Assembly: GCF_020524345.1 (NCBI RefSeq)
Contig: NZ_JAIVLH010000015.1
Location: 1 to 64,000, forward strand
Source: Metabacillus niabensis
Lineage (GTDB): Bacteria; Bacillota; Bacilli; Bacillales; Bacillaceae
Direction of reading: 5' to 3'
Length of the DNA stretch: 64,000 nt
Below are positions 25,926 to 33,896 of the stretch, one piece after another. Position numbers and translations under genes: made by a program. Position 1 is the stretch's first letter. Each line of letters begins with the position of its first letter. The notes under the pieces are model-generated. The model did no database searches. It was not told the DNA's origin and worked only from the letters and a program-made list of their open reading frames with translations.

Positions 25926-26711
25926 TTATTCATCACTTGTCGAAACAACAATGACTTCCACGCCGATTTTTGCGATTTCTTCCAACACTTGTTTATCGGC
26001 AAGATCACTAGTAATAAAGATATCGACATCTTGAAATGTACAAAACGACGTAAGTCCTGCTTTTTGCAGTTTGCTATGATCAGCCAGTACCACTCGTTTG
26101 TGACTTGCTAAGACCATTGCCTTTTTCATCTCGGCTTCGTATAAATCTGAGCTGGTAAAACCGTGCCGTAATGAAATGCCGGAAGTACCTAAGAAAGAGT
26201 AATTTGCATTATATTTTTGTAGCTCTTCTTCAGCTTGTGGTCCTACAGTACTTAATGAATTTCTTCTTAGTTTTCCACCTAATAAATAGATTGAGGCAGC
26301 TTCATTTGTCGTACATTGTTCAGCGATATTCATGGCATTGGTAATAATCGTTAATGGTCCTTTTTCAGCTAAACCTGTGGCTACATGCCATGTTGTTGTT
26401 CCTGCATCAAGGATGATGGTTTGCCCTTCTTCAATTAATTCGGCCGCTTTTCTTCCTATTAATTCTTTTTCTTTCGCAAATTGCTGTTGTCGTTCTTGGA
26501 GAGGTAAGACCGTTGGATGAGGCGATTTTCTGTCAACTAAGATAGCGCCACCGTAGTTCTTCTCGACGATCCCTTCCTTTTCCAATTGGTTTAAATCTCT
26601 GCGAATGGTCTCTTCAGAAACATCGAATTGTTTGACTAAATCAGATACTTTAACACTTTTGTTTTTGATTAATAAATCCTTAATCATGTTTCTTCGTTCT
26701 GCAGCAATCAT
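25926..26711 (-). CDS. DeoR-family transcriptional repressor
   Basis: ATG 26711 is eight bases after GCGGGG; the frame opens nine bases earlier at a GTG that overlaps this site. The ~261-residue product has the DeoR helix-turn-helix (VKVSDLVKQFDVSEETIRRD LNQLEKEG split across about 21-50) and the sugar-phosphate-sensing DeoRC domain (LDAGTTTWHVATGL, TNAMNIA, GTSGISLRHGFTSSDLYEAE, VLADHSK). It is divergent from the eight-gene sugar operon and probably represses it until a phosphorylated intermediate binds. Confidence 0.9.
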   Translation of the reverse strand: MIAAERRNMIKDLLIKNKSVKVSDLVKQFDVSEETIRRDLNQLEKEGIVEKNYGGAILVDRKSPHPTVLPLQERQQQFAKEKELIGRKAAELIEEGQTIILDAGTTTWHVATGLAEKGPLTIITNAMNIAEQCTTNEAASIYLLGGKLRRNSLSTVGPQAEEELQKYNANYSFLGTSGISLRHGFTSSDLYEAEMKKAMVLASHKRVVLADHSKLQKAGLTSFCTFQDVDIFITSDLADKQVLEEIAKIGVEVIVVSTSDE

Positions 26712-27027
26712 GGATAACACCCCGCTTTTTCTATTAGTAGATATTTATTTTGAGTGGATTCTTCTAATGTAAATCTGCTTTTTAATCAGCTAAACCAACT
26801 AATACCACTATAATACACGAAAACAAACTAAGTTTATAGGAATTAGTTTATAAATGCAAGTTCTGTGAATATCATAATCTTCCTATATTTTAACTGAAAA
26901 TAGCTACTAATTAGGGAGAAAACGGTTGACTGATGGAACGTTTTCACTGATAATAAAAACAACAAAAGTATTCATAAAGCCACAACACACCAACTATTGT
27001 ACGTATTACAATAAAGGAGAGGGTATC
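26712..27027. promoter_or_regulatory. Divergent control region between DeoR gene and sugar operon
   Basis: A 316-bp region without a gene. It has related repeats CTAAGTTTAT and TTAGTTTAT near 26827-26852, possible DeoR operators, and the 15-mer TGGAACGTTTTCACT at 26934-26948 that recurs inverted at 36346-36360. No clear -35/-10 pair could be assigned with confidence. Confidence 0.45.
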
Positions 27028-27696
27028 TTGAAAAATAAAATTGCTGTCGTGCACACCACTCCGGTGACAATTGAGCCGCTAAAAGCACTGATTAATGAAA
27101 CCGTTCCCAGTTATGAGATTGTTAATTTCGTAGACGATTCGATTTTACCTGAACTTAATGAAAATGGTGGAGATGTTCGTAAGGTTGAAAGCAGACTAAT
27201 CCAATATTATAAATTTGCCGAACAAATAGGGGCAGGTGTCATTCTTAATGCTTGTTCCTCTGTAGGGGAAGTTGTAGCTACAGGGCAAAAACAGGTTGAC
27301 ATTCCGATTGTAAGAATAGATGAAGCTATGGCTGAAAAAGCCATTCAAACAGGCAGGGAGATTGGCGTAATCGCAACATTAGCAACTACATTAGGTCCTA
27401 CCGTGACATTACTTAAAGACAAAAGTGTTGAACTTAATCGTGAAGTTGAGCTCACATCGAACTTGGCGGAAGAAGCATATAGACGATTGCTTTCAGGAGA
27501 TACAGAAGGACATGATCAAGTTTTGGTGGACGTTTTAACAAAAGTAGCAGAGAAGGCAGATGTGGTTGTGCTAGCACAAGCATCCATGGCCCGGGTTGTT
27601 TCTTCTCTTCCAAAAGAAATGCAACATAAGTTTTTATCAAGCCCTAAGTTAGGTGTAGAAAGGGTCAAGGATGTGTTGGAAGGAATGTCAAAGTAA
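27028..27696 (+). CDS. Asp/Glu/hydantoin racemase-superfamily protein
   Basis: TTG at 27028 follows AAAGGAGAGGG; the frame upstream to 26926 is regulatory DNA. The ~222-residue product has the racemase-like fold signatures: an N-terminal VVHTTPVTIEPLK, the first catalytic Cys in NACSSVGEV, and VVLAQASMARV where the second catalytic Cys normally lies. That second Cys is missing (Ala-Ser), so a two-base racemization mechanism is doubtful. Related one-Cys proteins occur in sugar-acid operons; the reaction is unknown. First gene of the operon, touching the FGGY kinase gene. Confidence 0.75.
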   Translation: MKNKIAVVHTTPVTIEPLKALINETVPSYEIVNFVDDSILPELNENGGDVRKVESRLIQYYKFAEQIGAGVILNACSSVGEVVATGQKQVDIPIVRIDEAMAEKAIQTGREIGVIATLATTLGPTVTLLKDKSVELNREVELTSNLAEEAYRRLLSGDTEGHDQVLVDVLTKVAEKADVVVLAQASMARVVSSLPKEMQHKFLSSPKLGVERVKDVLEGMSK

Positions 27697-29193
27697 ATGA
27701 GTTTACTAGCGATCGACATCGGTACTACGCACATTAAGGCAGGGTTTTTTAAGCAAGACGGAGAATTGCTTCAGCTTGCAATCTATCAAAATAAAAGCTA
27801 CCAAAATGAACAAGGTTCCTTCTATTATAAACCGGATGAAATGTGGGACATCGTAACAAAAGCGATCCAACATGTCACAACAAGCCAAAATGATAGCGTT
27901 TCCTGTATCGGGATTACGAGTATGGCAGAAAGTGGTTTATTAATTGACTCAGAAACGGGTAGCTTCCGTTCAGACGTGATTCCTTGGTTCGATCGTCGAA
28001 CGGAGAGAATTTCCACTCAAATAGAGAAGGAATTGAATCCACTCGAGCATTTTCAAAAAACTGGCTTGCGAAATAACTACAAACATGGATTAGCGAAGGT
28101 ATTATGGCTGAAGCAGCAAAACTCGGATGCATTAAGAGGAGCAAAATGGTTGTCTACTTCTGACTTCATTGCCTATATGCTGACAGGGAAAATGGGGACC
28201 GATTACACCCTGGCAGCTCGAACTTTTTCGTTCCGGATTGACCATAAGAATTGGGATGTTCCATGGATTCGTCATTTTGGTCTTCATGAATCTTTATTTC
28301 CTGAAGCGAGACCTTCTGGTACAAAGGTGGGAGAAATTGCTTCAGCTGATTTTGACAATATCGGTTTGAAAAAAGGGATACCAGTCGCTGTTGCTGGTCA
28401 TGATCATATCTGTGCGGCTTTAGCGGTAGGGGCTGTAAAGCCGGGGTTTGTCTCAGATTCAGTTGGTACTGCCGAAACATTAGTCGGTGCTTTCAGTGAA
28501 AGGGCTTTAACCTTAAAAGACTATGAATCAGGCTTTAACTTTGGTTGTCATGCCCTGCCGAATACCTTCTTTTGGATGGGGGCGATTCAATCATCAGGAG
28601 GGTCAGTGGAATGGTTAAGAGATCTTCTATCGACAGATGTTTTATCTTATGAAGACATTGTCGCAAGGTTGGATGAAACACCAAAGCATCCCACAGGAAT
28701 CTTGTATTACCCGTATCTGGCCGGAAGCGGATCTCCCTATGCAGATTCTAACGCAAAAGGAGCTTTTATTGGTTTAACATCCAGACATGGAAAGGGAGAT
28801 CTGATCCGGGCGCTTTTAGAAGGAACAGCATATGAATTTGAACATATGAAACAAGCCGTAGAATCCTTTGGAATTGCCAAGATATCGAAGGTTTTTGCTG
28901 CTGGCGGTGGTACAAAAAATCATCACTGGATGCAAATAAAGGCAGATGTTTCTAATTGTTCATTAACGATACCTTCAATTCAAGAAGCCACGTTACTTGG
29001 TGCAGCCATCATTGCTGGGCTGGGTTGTGGCATTTATAAAGATGAAAAAGAAATAGCGCGAACCCTCTCTAGGGAAAAATGGGTTGAAATCATCCCAAAT
29101 GAAAAAAATTATCCAAAATATAGAGAATTATTTGCAGACGGATACTTACCTCTACAAAAGCCGTTGAGGAGCTTTTATCAAAAAGAATGGTAG
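27697..29193 (+). CDS. FGGY-family carbohydrate kinase
   Basis: ATG immediately follows the racemase-like gene's TAA. The 498-residue protein begins LLAIDIGTTHIKAGFF (phosphate-binding loop 1), has WFDRRTERIS, the catalytic Asp in VAGHDHICAAL (about residue 233), and a C-terminal nucleotide-binding AAGGGTKNHHWMQIKADVSN. Members phosphorylate xylulose, gluconate, ribulose and similar sugars with ATP. The substrate cannot be named; the aldolases downstream imply a ketose or sugar acid. Confidence 0.88.
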   Translation: MSLLAIDIGTTHIKAGFFKQDGELLQLAIYQNKSYQNEQGSFYYKPDEMWDIVTKAIQHVTTSQNDSVSCIGITSMAESGLLIDSETGSFRSDVIPWFDRRTERISTQIEKELNPLEHFQKTGLRNNYKHGLAKVLWLKQQNSDALRGAKWLSTSDFIAYMLTGKMGTDYTLAARTFSFRIDHKNWDVPWIRHFGLHESLFPEARPSGTKVGEIASADFDNIGLKKGIPVAVAGHDHICAALAVGAVKPGFVSDSVGTAETLVGAFSERALTLKDYESGFNFGCHALPNTFFWMGAIQSSGGSVEWLRDLLSTDVLSYEDIVARLDETPKHPTGILYYPYLAGSGSPYADSNAKGAFIGLTSRHGKGDLIRALLEGTAYEFEHMKQAVESFGIAKISKVFAAGGGTKNHHWMQIKADVSNCSLTIPSIQEATLLGAAIIAGLGCGIYKDEKEIARTLSREKWVEIIPNEKNYPKYRELFADGYLPLQKPLRSFYQKEW

Positions 29194-29226
29194 GGACCTA
29201 CTATTAAACCAATGGGAGAGATTTCA

Positions 29227-30144
29227 ATGAAGGTTGTTAAGCAGAAAAATATTATCACACTGAAAAAAGCATTAGAGCAAGCAGAAAATGGAAGATATGC
29301 GATCGGATCTTTCTCCCCTCGATATACAGATATGATTCTTCCGATTTTAAGAGCTGGTGAACAAACGAAGTCACCAATCATTGTGCAGATTTCTGAAAAG
29401 GAGCTGAACAGATATGGAATCACTCCTTTTGAGGTTGGGGAAGTTTTTTATCAAACAATGAAAGATGAAAACATTACAGTTCCAACTGTTTTGCACTTAG
29501 ATCATACAAAGGACCTTCAAGTCATCAAGGATGCCATTGAAGCGGGGTTTACTTCCGTTATGATTGATGCTTCTGAACATCCATTGGATAAAAACATTGA
29601 CATCAGTGCAGAGGTTGCTGAATATGCACATTCCAAAGGAGTATCAGTTGAAGCAGAGCTTGGCATGATTGGGACAACAGATTTTATTGAAACAGATCAT
29701 GACGAGGAGTTATATACAGATCCGGATGAGGCACTCATATTTGTGACGAAAACAAATGTAGATGCCCTGGCTGTATCAGTTGGAACGGCACATGGTGTGT
29801 ACAAGGTGAAAGAGCCAACTGTAGACCTTGAACGACTTAAAGCCATTCGCTCGTTAACACCTGTACATTTAGTCCTGCATGGAGGTTCCGGCGTACCTGC
29901 TGAGATGATACAAGCGGCAATGAATCTACCGAACGGCGGGATTAGTAAAGTAAATATCGCAACAGATTTAGAATTAAGTTTACTAGGTGCTCTTGGAAGA
30001 GAAGAAAGAATGACAAACCAGGAATGCAAAGCATTAAATCGTGATAAAAAACAAGTTGGGCAAGCAGCAGTACAAAAGACAGTTACTGATAAAATAGTTA
30101 ACTTTCTAACTAGTGCCAACCGTGCAAATGACTTTGAGTTATAA
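29227..30144 (+). CDS. Class II ketose-bisphosphate aldolase (FbaA/GatY-like)
   Basis: ATG 29227 is six bases from GGGAGAG; the ATG at 29212 has no such site. The ~305-residue protein shows the class II zinc aldolase pattern: VLHLDHTKD (catalytic Asp and metal His), EAELGMIG, SVGTAHGVYK, LHGGSGVP and NIATDLEL. The usual HLDHG is HLDHT here. It should cleave a ketose-1-phosphate or bisphosphate to dihydroxyacetone phosphate and an aldehyde. Third gene of the operon; a 61-nt gap precedes the next gene. Confidence 0.87.
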   Translation: MKVVKQKNIITLKKALEQAENGRYAIGSFSPRYTDMILPILRAGEQTKSPIIVQISEKELNRYGITPFEVGEVFYQTMKDENITVPTVLHLDHTKDLQVIKDAIEAGFTSVMIDASEHPLDKNIDISAEVAEYAHSKGVSVEAELGMIGTTDFIETDHDEELYTDPDEALIFVTKTNVDALAVSVGTAHGVYKVKEPTVDLERLKAIRSLTPVHLVLHGGSGVPAEMIQAAMNLPNGGISKVNIATDLELSLLGALGREERMTNQECKALNRDKKQVGQAAVQKTVTDKIVNFLTSANRANDFEL

Positions 30145-30205
30145 GGTGAAAATGATGCACAAGGGGAGGAGCACCTTCCCTTGTTAACACAATGGAGTGA
30201 AGAAA

Positions 30206-30868
30206 ATGGTGATGACACAGGTAATAAACAATCAATTAAGACAAGTTGGGCGTTATATGATGGACCATCATCTTGCATGGGGAAATGCGGGAAATATTAG
30301 TGCAAAGACATCCGATGAAAAGTTTCTTATTACAGCTAGTGGAACCTATCTAGGTGAACTTTCGGCTGATGACTTTGTTGAGTGCTCTTTTGATGGAAGT
30401 GTATATCAGAGTGAAAAGAAACCGTCTAAAGAAGTGCCTATGCATCTTGCCATCTATGAGAATCGACCTGAAGTACAAGCAGTCCTACATGCCTCACCTT
30501 TTTACAGCACGTTAGTGGCATGTTCTAAATTGGACATTCCTTCAGACTGGTTTGTCGAGTCAATGTACTATCTGGAAAGAGTTGAACGTGTTGGCTATCA
30601 TCATCCAGGCTCCAAGGAATTAGGAGAAGCAGTCAGGGAAAAGGCAAAAAAGGCAAACATTTTATTACTGGAAAATCACGGTGTTCTTGTTTATGACACA
30701 AGTATCAAAGAAGCCCGAATGGCCTTACAGACATTGGAATATACATGCAAAATGATGGTAACAGCAATGGGTGCATCGGTAAACATGAATTCAATATCTA
30801 GAGAAGTCGTGACTGATTTCCTTGACTCTTCGGGATATAAAACAAGAAGAAAGTGGGATCTTCGATGA
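30206..30868 (+). CDS. Class II aldolase/adducin-family protein (OtnC/FucA-like)
   Basis: ATG 30206 lies eight bases after GGAG. The ~220-residue product has the zinc-aldolase pattern: GNAGNISAK, catalytic Glu in EVPMHLAIYE, metal His in VLHASPF and LENHGVLVY, and HHPGSKEL. Family members include L-fuculose-phosphate aldolase, ribulose-5-phosphate epimerase and OtnC (3-oxo-tetronate 4-phosphate decarboxylase). Its ATGA overlap with a DUF1537 kinase gene is the usual otnC-otnK arrangement, which favours a decarboxylase or aldolase acting on the kinase product. Confidence 0.82.
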   Translation: MVMTQVINNQLRQVGRYMMDHHLAWGNAGNISAKTSDEKFLITASGTYLGELSADDFVECSFDGSVYQSEKKPSKEVPMHLAIYENRPEVQAVLHASPFYSTLVACSKLDIPSDWFVESMYYLERVERVGYHHPGSKELGEAVREKAKKANILLLENHGVLVYDTSIKEARMALQTLEYTCKMMVTAMGASVNMNSISREVVTDFLDSSGYKTRRKWDLR

Positions 30869-32151
30869 TAGGTGTGATAGCGGACGATATTACCGGATCT
30901 AATGATATAGGCGTTATGTTTAGTAAATCAGGATATATTGCTGACATCTATAGCTGGCATTCCTTTGTGCGTGATCAGTTGCCTGGAAATTACCCGGATG
31001 TATTAATCTTTGATACTGACTCAAGGCTGGATCAAGCAACAACTGCTTATCAAAAGGTATACAGGGCCACAAAGGAGATTCAACAAGCCGGTGCTGTTCA
31101 GTTTATTAATAAAACATGCTCCGTTTTTAGAGGGAATATTGGAGCGGAATTTGATGCGATGTTAGATGCTCTTGATGAGGATTTTGCGATTGTTGTCTTA
31201 GGTTTTCCTAAAAACGGAAGAACAACGATTGATTCTGTCCATTACGTGTACGGAGAAAAGCTGGAAAACTCTCAGTTTAAACATGACCCTATTCATCCAA
31301 TGACAACATCAAATGTGGTAGAGATTTTACAAGCCCAAACGAAGAGAGCTGTGTTAGGTCTTACACACGATATCATTAAACAAGGTTCTGAGGTCATTAA
31401 ACAAGAGATTCATAAAGTAAGAGAGAACAAGCGGGCTCATTATCTTATTTTAGATGTTGCTGATCAGGAAGATTTATTTGTAATTGCCAAAGCAGTAAAA
31501 GATGAAAAGATCATTTGTGGAAGCTCTGCATTGGCAGAGGAGCTCCCAAAGGTGAAAAGCAAGCAGGTGACAAAACAACATACACTTCCCCTACCAAAGC
31601 TTATACCTGAAAAAGGATTGTTTTGTGCAGCAGGAAGCTTAATGCCGCAAACCTTTCAACAAGTGGAATATATGAAGAATGCCGGGAGTTATGTGGTTGA
31701 ACTGGACACTTTATCTTTAATCCAACATGGTATAACGAATCAACTGGATCCTTTAATAAGTGATATTGTCAAAAAAATAAATGAGGGCCAACACGTTTTG
31801 CTTCACTCTTCTAATACAAAAGAGAAAGTAAGAGAAACAAAGGAAACAGCCGCAAAGTTGAATTGGAGCAATACTGAAGTGTCCCGATTTATCTCATCCA
31901 CGATTGCGGCAATTACCTCAGAGGTCATTTCACAAACAGGTCAACATCGATTTGTCATTGCAGGTGGTGACACATCTGCTACAGTCTGCAAAGCTTTGGG
32001 GATTAGTGGAATGCGGGTTTGGGAGGAAATTCAATCAGGCCTGCCATCATGTATATCACACACACAACCACCCTACTTATTTGTGTTAAAATCAGGCAGT
32101 TTCGGTGATGAGATGTTTATTAAACAAGCGTTTGATCATTTGCAGCAATAG
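30865..32151 (+). CDS. DUF1537-family kinase, second copy with altered core motif
   Basis: ATG 30865 overlaps the preceding stop (ATGA). The ~428-residue protein aligns with the DtnK-like kinase at 19987 throughout: IGVIADDITGSNDIGVMFSK, LIFDTDSRLDQ, and C-terminal AGGDTSATVCK plus GLPSC. However, the core KKVDSTLRGN of the first copy reads NKTCSVFRGN here, losing the Asp and Thr, and GLPFG reads GLPSC. It is therefore a divergent member with a different substrate, or an impaired one. OtnK-like 3-oxo-tetronate kinase is the best guess from gene order. Confidence 0.78.
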   Translation: MIGVIADDITGSNDIGVMFSKSGYIADIYSWHSFVRDQLPGNYPDVLIFDTDSRLDQATTAYQKVYRATKEIQQAGAVQFINKTCSVFRGNIGAEFDAMLDALDEDFAIVVLGFPKNGRTTIDSVHYVYGEKLENSQFKHDPIHPMTTSNVVEILQAQTKRAVLGLTHDIIKQGSEVIKQEIHKVRENKRAHYLILDVADQEDLFVIAKAVKDEKIICGSSALAEELPKVKSKQVTKQHTLPLPKLIPEKGLFCAAGSLMPQTFQQVEYMKNAGSYVVELDTLSLIQHGITNQLDPLISDIVKKINEGQHVLLHSSNTKEKVRETKETAAKLNWSNTEVSRFISSTIAAITSEVISQTGQHRFVIAGGDTSATVCKALGISGMRVWEEIQSGLPSCISHTQPPYLFVLKSGSFGDEMFIKQAFDHLQQ

Positions 32152-32187
32152 AACGATAAGGAACTGATAGGAAAGGAGTATCCCCTA

Positions 32188-32823
32188 ATGAACCATGAAA
32201 TGGAAAGATTAATAGAGAAGTATCCAGAACTTTCTTCATGCAGAAAAGACATAGAAATGGCAGTTGAAACTTTAGTATCAAGCTACCGTCATAAAGGGAA
32301 AGTTCTTTTATGCGGAAATGGTGGAAGCGCTTCAGATTGTGAACACATTGTTGGTGAGTTGATGAAAGGGTTCACATTAAACCGTCCTGTGGATTCTGAA
32401 TATAGACAGAGGTTACTTGAAATCGATCCGACTGAGGGAGAATACCTTGCCAACCACCTGCAGCAAGCATTACCAGCGATATCACTCGTCAGTCAAACGG
32501 CATTAATGACAGCATTTGTGAATGATGTAGCCGCTGATATGGTCTTTGCCCAGCAGGTCTATGGCTATGGGAATGAACAGGATGTCTTGATAGGGTTAAG
32601 CACCTCTGGTAACTCATCAAATGTGATCAGAGCTTTTAAAGTAGCAAAGGCTATGGGTATAAAGACGATTAGCTTAACAGGTAAGAGTGGCGGAAAACTA
32701 AAGGAAATCTCTGATGTTTCCATTTGTGTGCCATGGGATGAGACGGTAGATATTCAGGAAAGACATCTGCCAATCTACCATACGATTTGTATTATGCTTG
32801 AAAAGGAGTTTTTCGAATCATGA
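32188..32823 (+). CDS. SIS-domain isomerase (GmhA-like)
   Basis: ATG at 32188 after AAAGGAG. The 211-residue protein matches phosphoheptose isomerase-type SIS proteins: LLCGNGGSASDCEHIVGELM near 45-65, then a second phosphosugar-binding loop LIGLSTSGNSSNVIRAFKVA, and C-terminal DIQERHLPIYHTIC with the catalytic-type Glu/His. GmhA converts sedoheptulose 7-phosphate to a heptose 7-phosphate, but relatives act on other phosphosugars. Paired with a ROK kinase (4-nt overlap), it may isomerise that kinase's product. Confidence 0.83.
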   Translation: MNHEMERLIEKYPELSSCRKDIEMAVETLVSSYRHKGKVLLCGNGGSASDCEHIVGELMKGFTLNRPVDSEYRQRLLEIDPTEGEYLANHLQQALPAISLVSQTALMTAFVNDVAADMVFAQQVYGYGNEQDVLIGLSTSGNSSNVIRAFKVAKAMGIKTISLTGKSGGKLKEISDVSICVPWDETVDIQERHLPIYHTICIMLEKEFFES

Positions 32824-33839
32824 CGATTGTAGCTGGATTAGATATTGGTGGAACAAAATGTGCAGTCCTGCTTGGACGAGTAGAAGGAGATGGCATTGAA
32901 ACAGTGGGAAGAGTTCAATTTCCTACTCCAGATACTCCGGAAAAAGCAATCAAAAAAATGACAGATACATTAGATGACCTTATAGAAACACATCAAATAA
33001 GTGATCTTTCTTCGATTGGGATCAGCTGTGGTGGTCCATTAGATAGTAAAAAAGGGATCGTGCTATCACCACCAAATTTACCGGGATGGGAAAAAATAGA
33101 GATCGTTAGAATGCTAGAAGAACAATATCGCATTCCGGTTGCTCTGCAAAATGATGCCAATGCGGGTGCAATGGCAGAGTGGAGATGGGGTGCCGGCAAG
33201 GGTACAGAAAACATGATCTTTCTTACATTCGGCACAGGAATGGGTGCTGGTCTGATTTTAAATGGGCAATTGTATTCTGGTACAAATGATCTTGCCGGTG
33301 AAGTAGGGCATATCCGTTTAGCAGAAGATGGGCCGGTTGGTTTTGGGAAAGCTGGTTCATTTGAAGGCTTTTGTAGTGGAGGAGGAATCGCAAGACTTGC
33401 TGCTCAAATGGCAGAGGACGCAATCCGGCAAGGGAATCCACCCGGCTATTGTGAAGACCTTGAGTCACTAAAAGATATCACCGCAAAAAAAGTAGGAGAG
33501 GCAGCCCAAGCAGGTGATTCACTTGCTCAAGAAGTATTTTCGATTGTTGGTTTCCGTTTAGGAAGAGCTCTTTCCACGTTAATTGATATCTTAAACCCAG
33601 AAAAAATTGTCATTGGCAGCATCTATGGCAGGCAGCAGGAAATCCTCGAACCGGTTGTTCTTGAGGAGATAGCCAAAGAAGCGATTCCATTATCGGTATC
33701 GGTCTGTGAAATAACGCCAACAGGGCTTGGCGAAAAAATTGGTGACTATGCAAGCTTTTCAATTGCACTACTTGCTTTGGAAAAGGCACAGAAAGGTAAG
33801 AAGGCAGCTTTTAAGTCCGGTGGTTTTATAAATTTATAG
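32820..33839 (+). CDS. ROK-family sugar kinase lacking the zinc cysteines
   Basis: The ATG overlaps the end of the SIS gene by four bases. The 339-residue protein has AGLDIGGTKCAVLLG (ATP-binding), LQNDANAGAMAEWRWGAG (catalytic Asp about 105), TFGTGMGAGLILNGQL, and EVGHIRLAEDGP. In most ROK kinases a CxCGxxGCxE zinc site follows; here the segment reads GPVGFGKAGSFEGFCSGGG, with the first three Cys replaced and the Glu kept. This variant is known among ROK proteins, and activity is still likely. No DNA-binding domain, so it is an enzyme. Substrate unknown; mannose from the adjacent GH38 is one possibility. Confidence 0.83.
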   Translation: MTIVAGLDIGGTKCAVLLGRVEGDGIETVGRVQFPTPDTPEKAIKKMTDTLDDLIETHQISDLSSIGISCGGPLDSKKGIVLSPPNLPGWEKIEIVRMLEEQYRIPVALQNDANAGAMAEWRWGAGKGTENMIFLTFGTGMGAGLILNGQLYSGTNDLAGEVGHIRLAEDGPVGFGKAGSFEGFCSGGGIARLAAQMAEDAIRQGNPPGYCEDLESLKDITAKKVGEAAQAGDSLAQEVFSIVGFRLGRALSTLIDILNPEKIVIGSIYGRQQEILEPVVLEEIAKEAIPLSVSVCEITPTGLGEKIGDYASFSIALLALEKAQKGKKAAFKSGGFINL

Positions 33840-33896
33840 TTTTTCTAATGAAATTAGATAAGTAAAAAGCATTTTACTCAACGGGGAGGAAGAACA

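Noticed and set aside
26934-26948. Catabolite-responsive element (cre)
   Set aside because: TGGAACGTTTTCA is one base too short between the TG and CG parts of the cre consensus; a LacI-type operator fits better.
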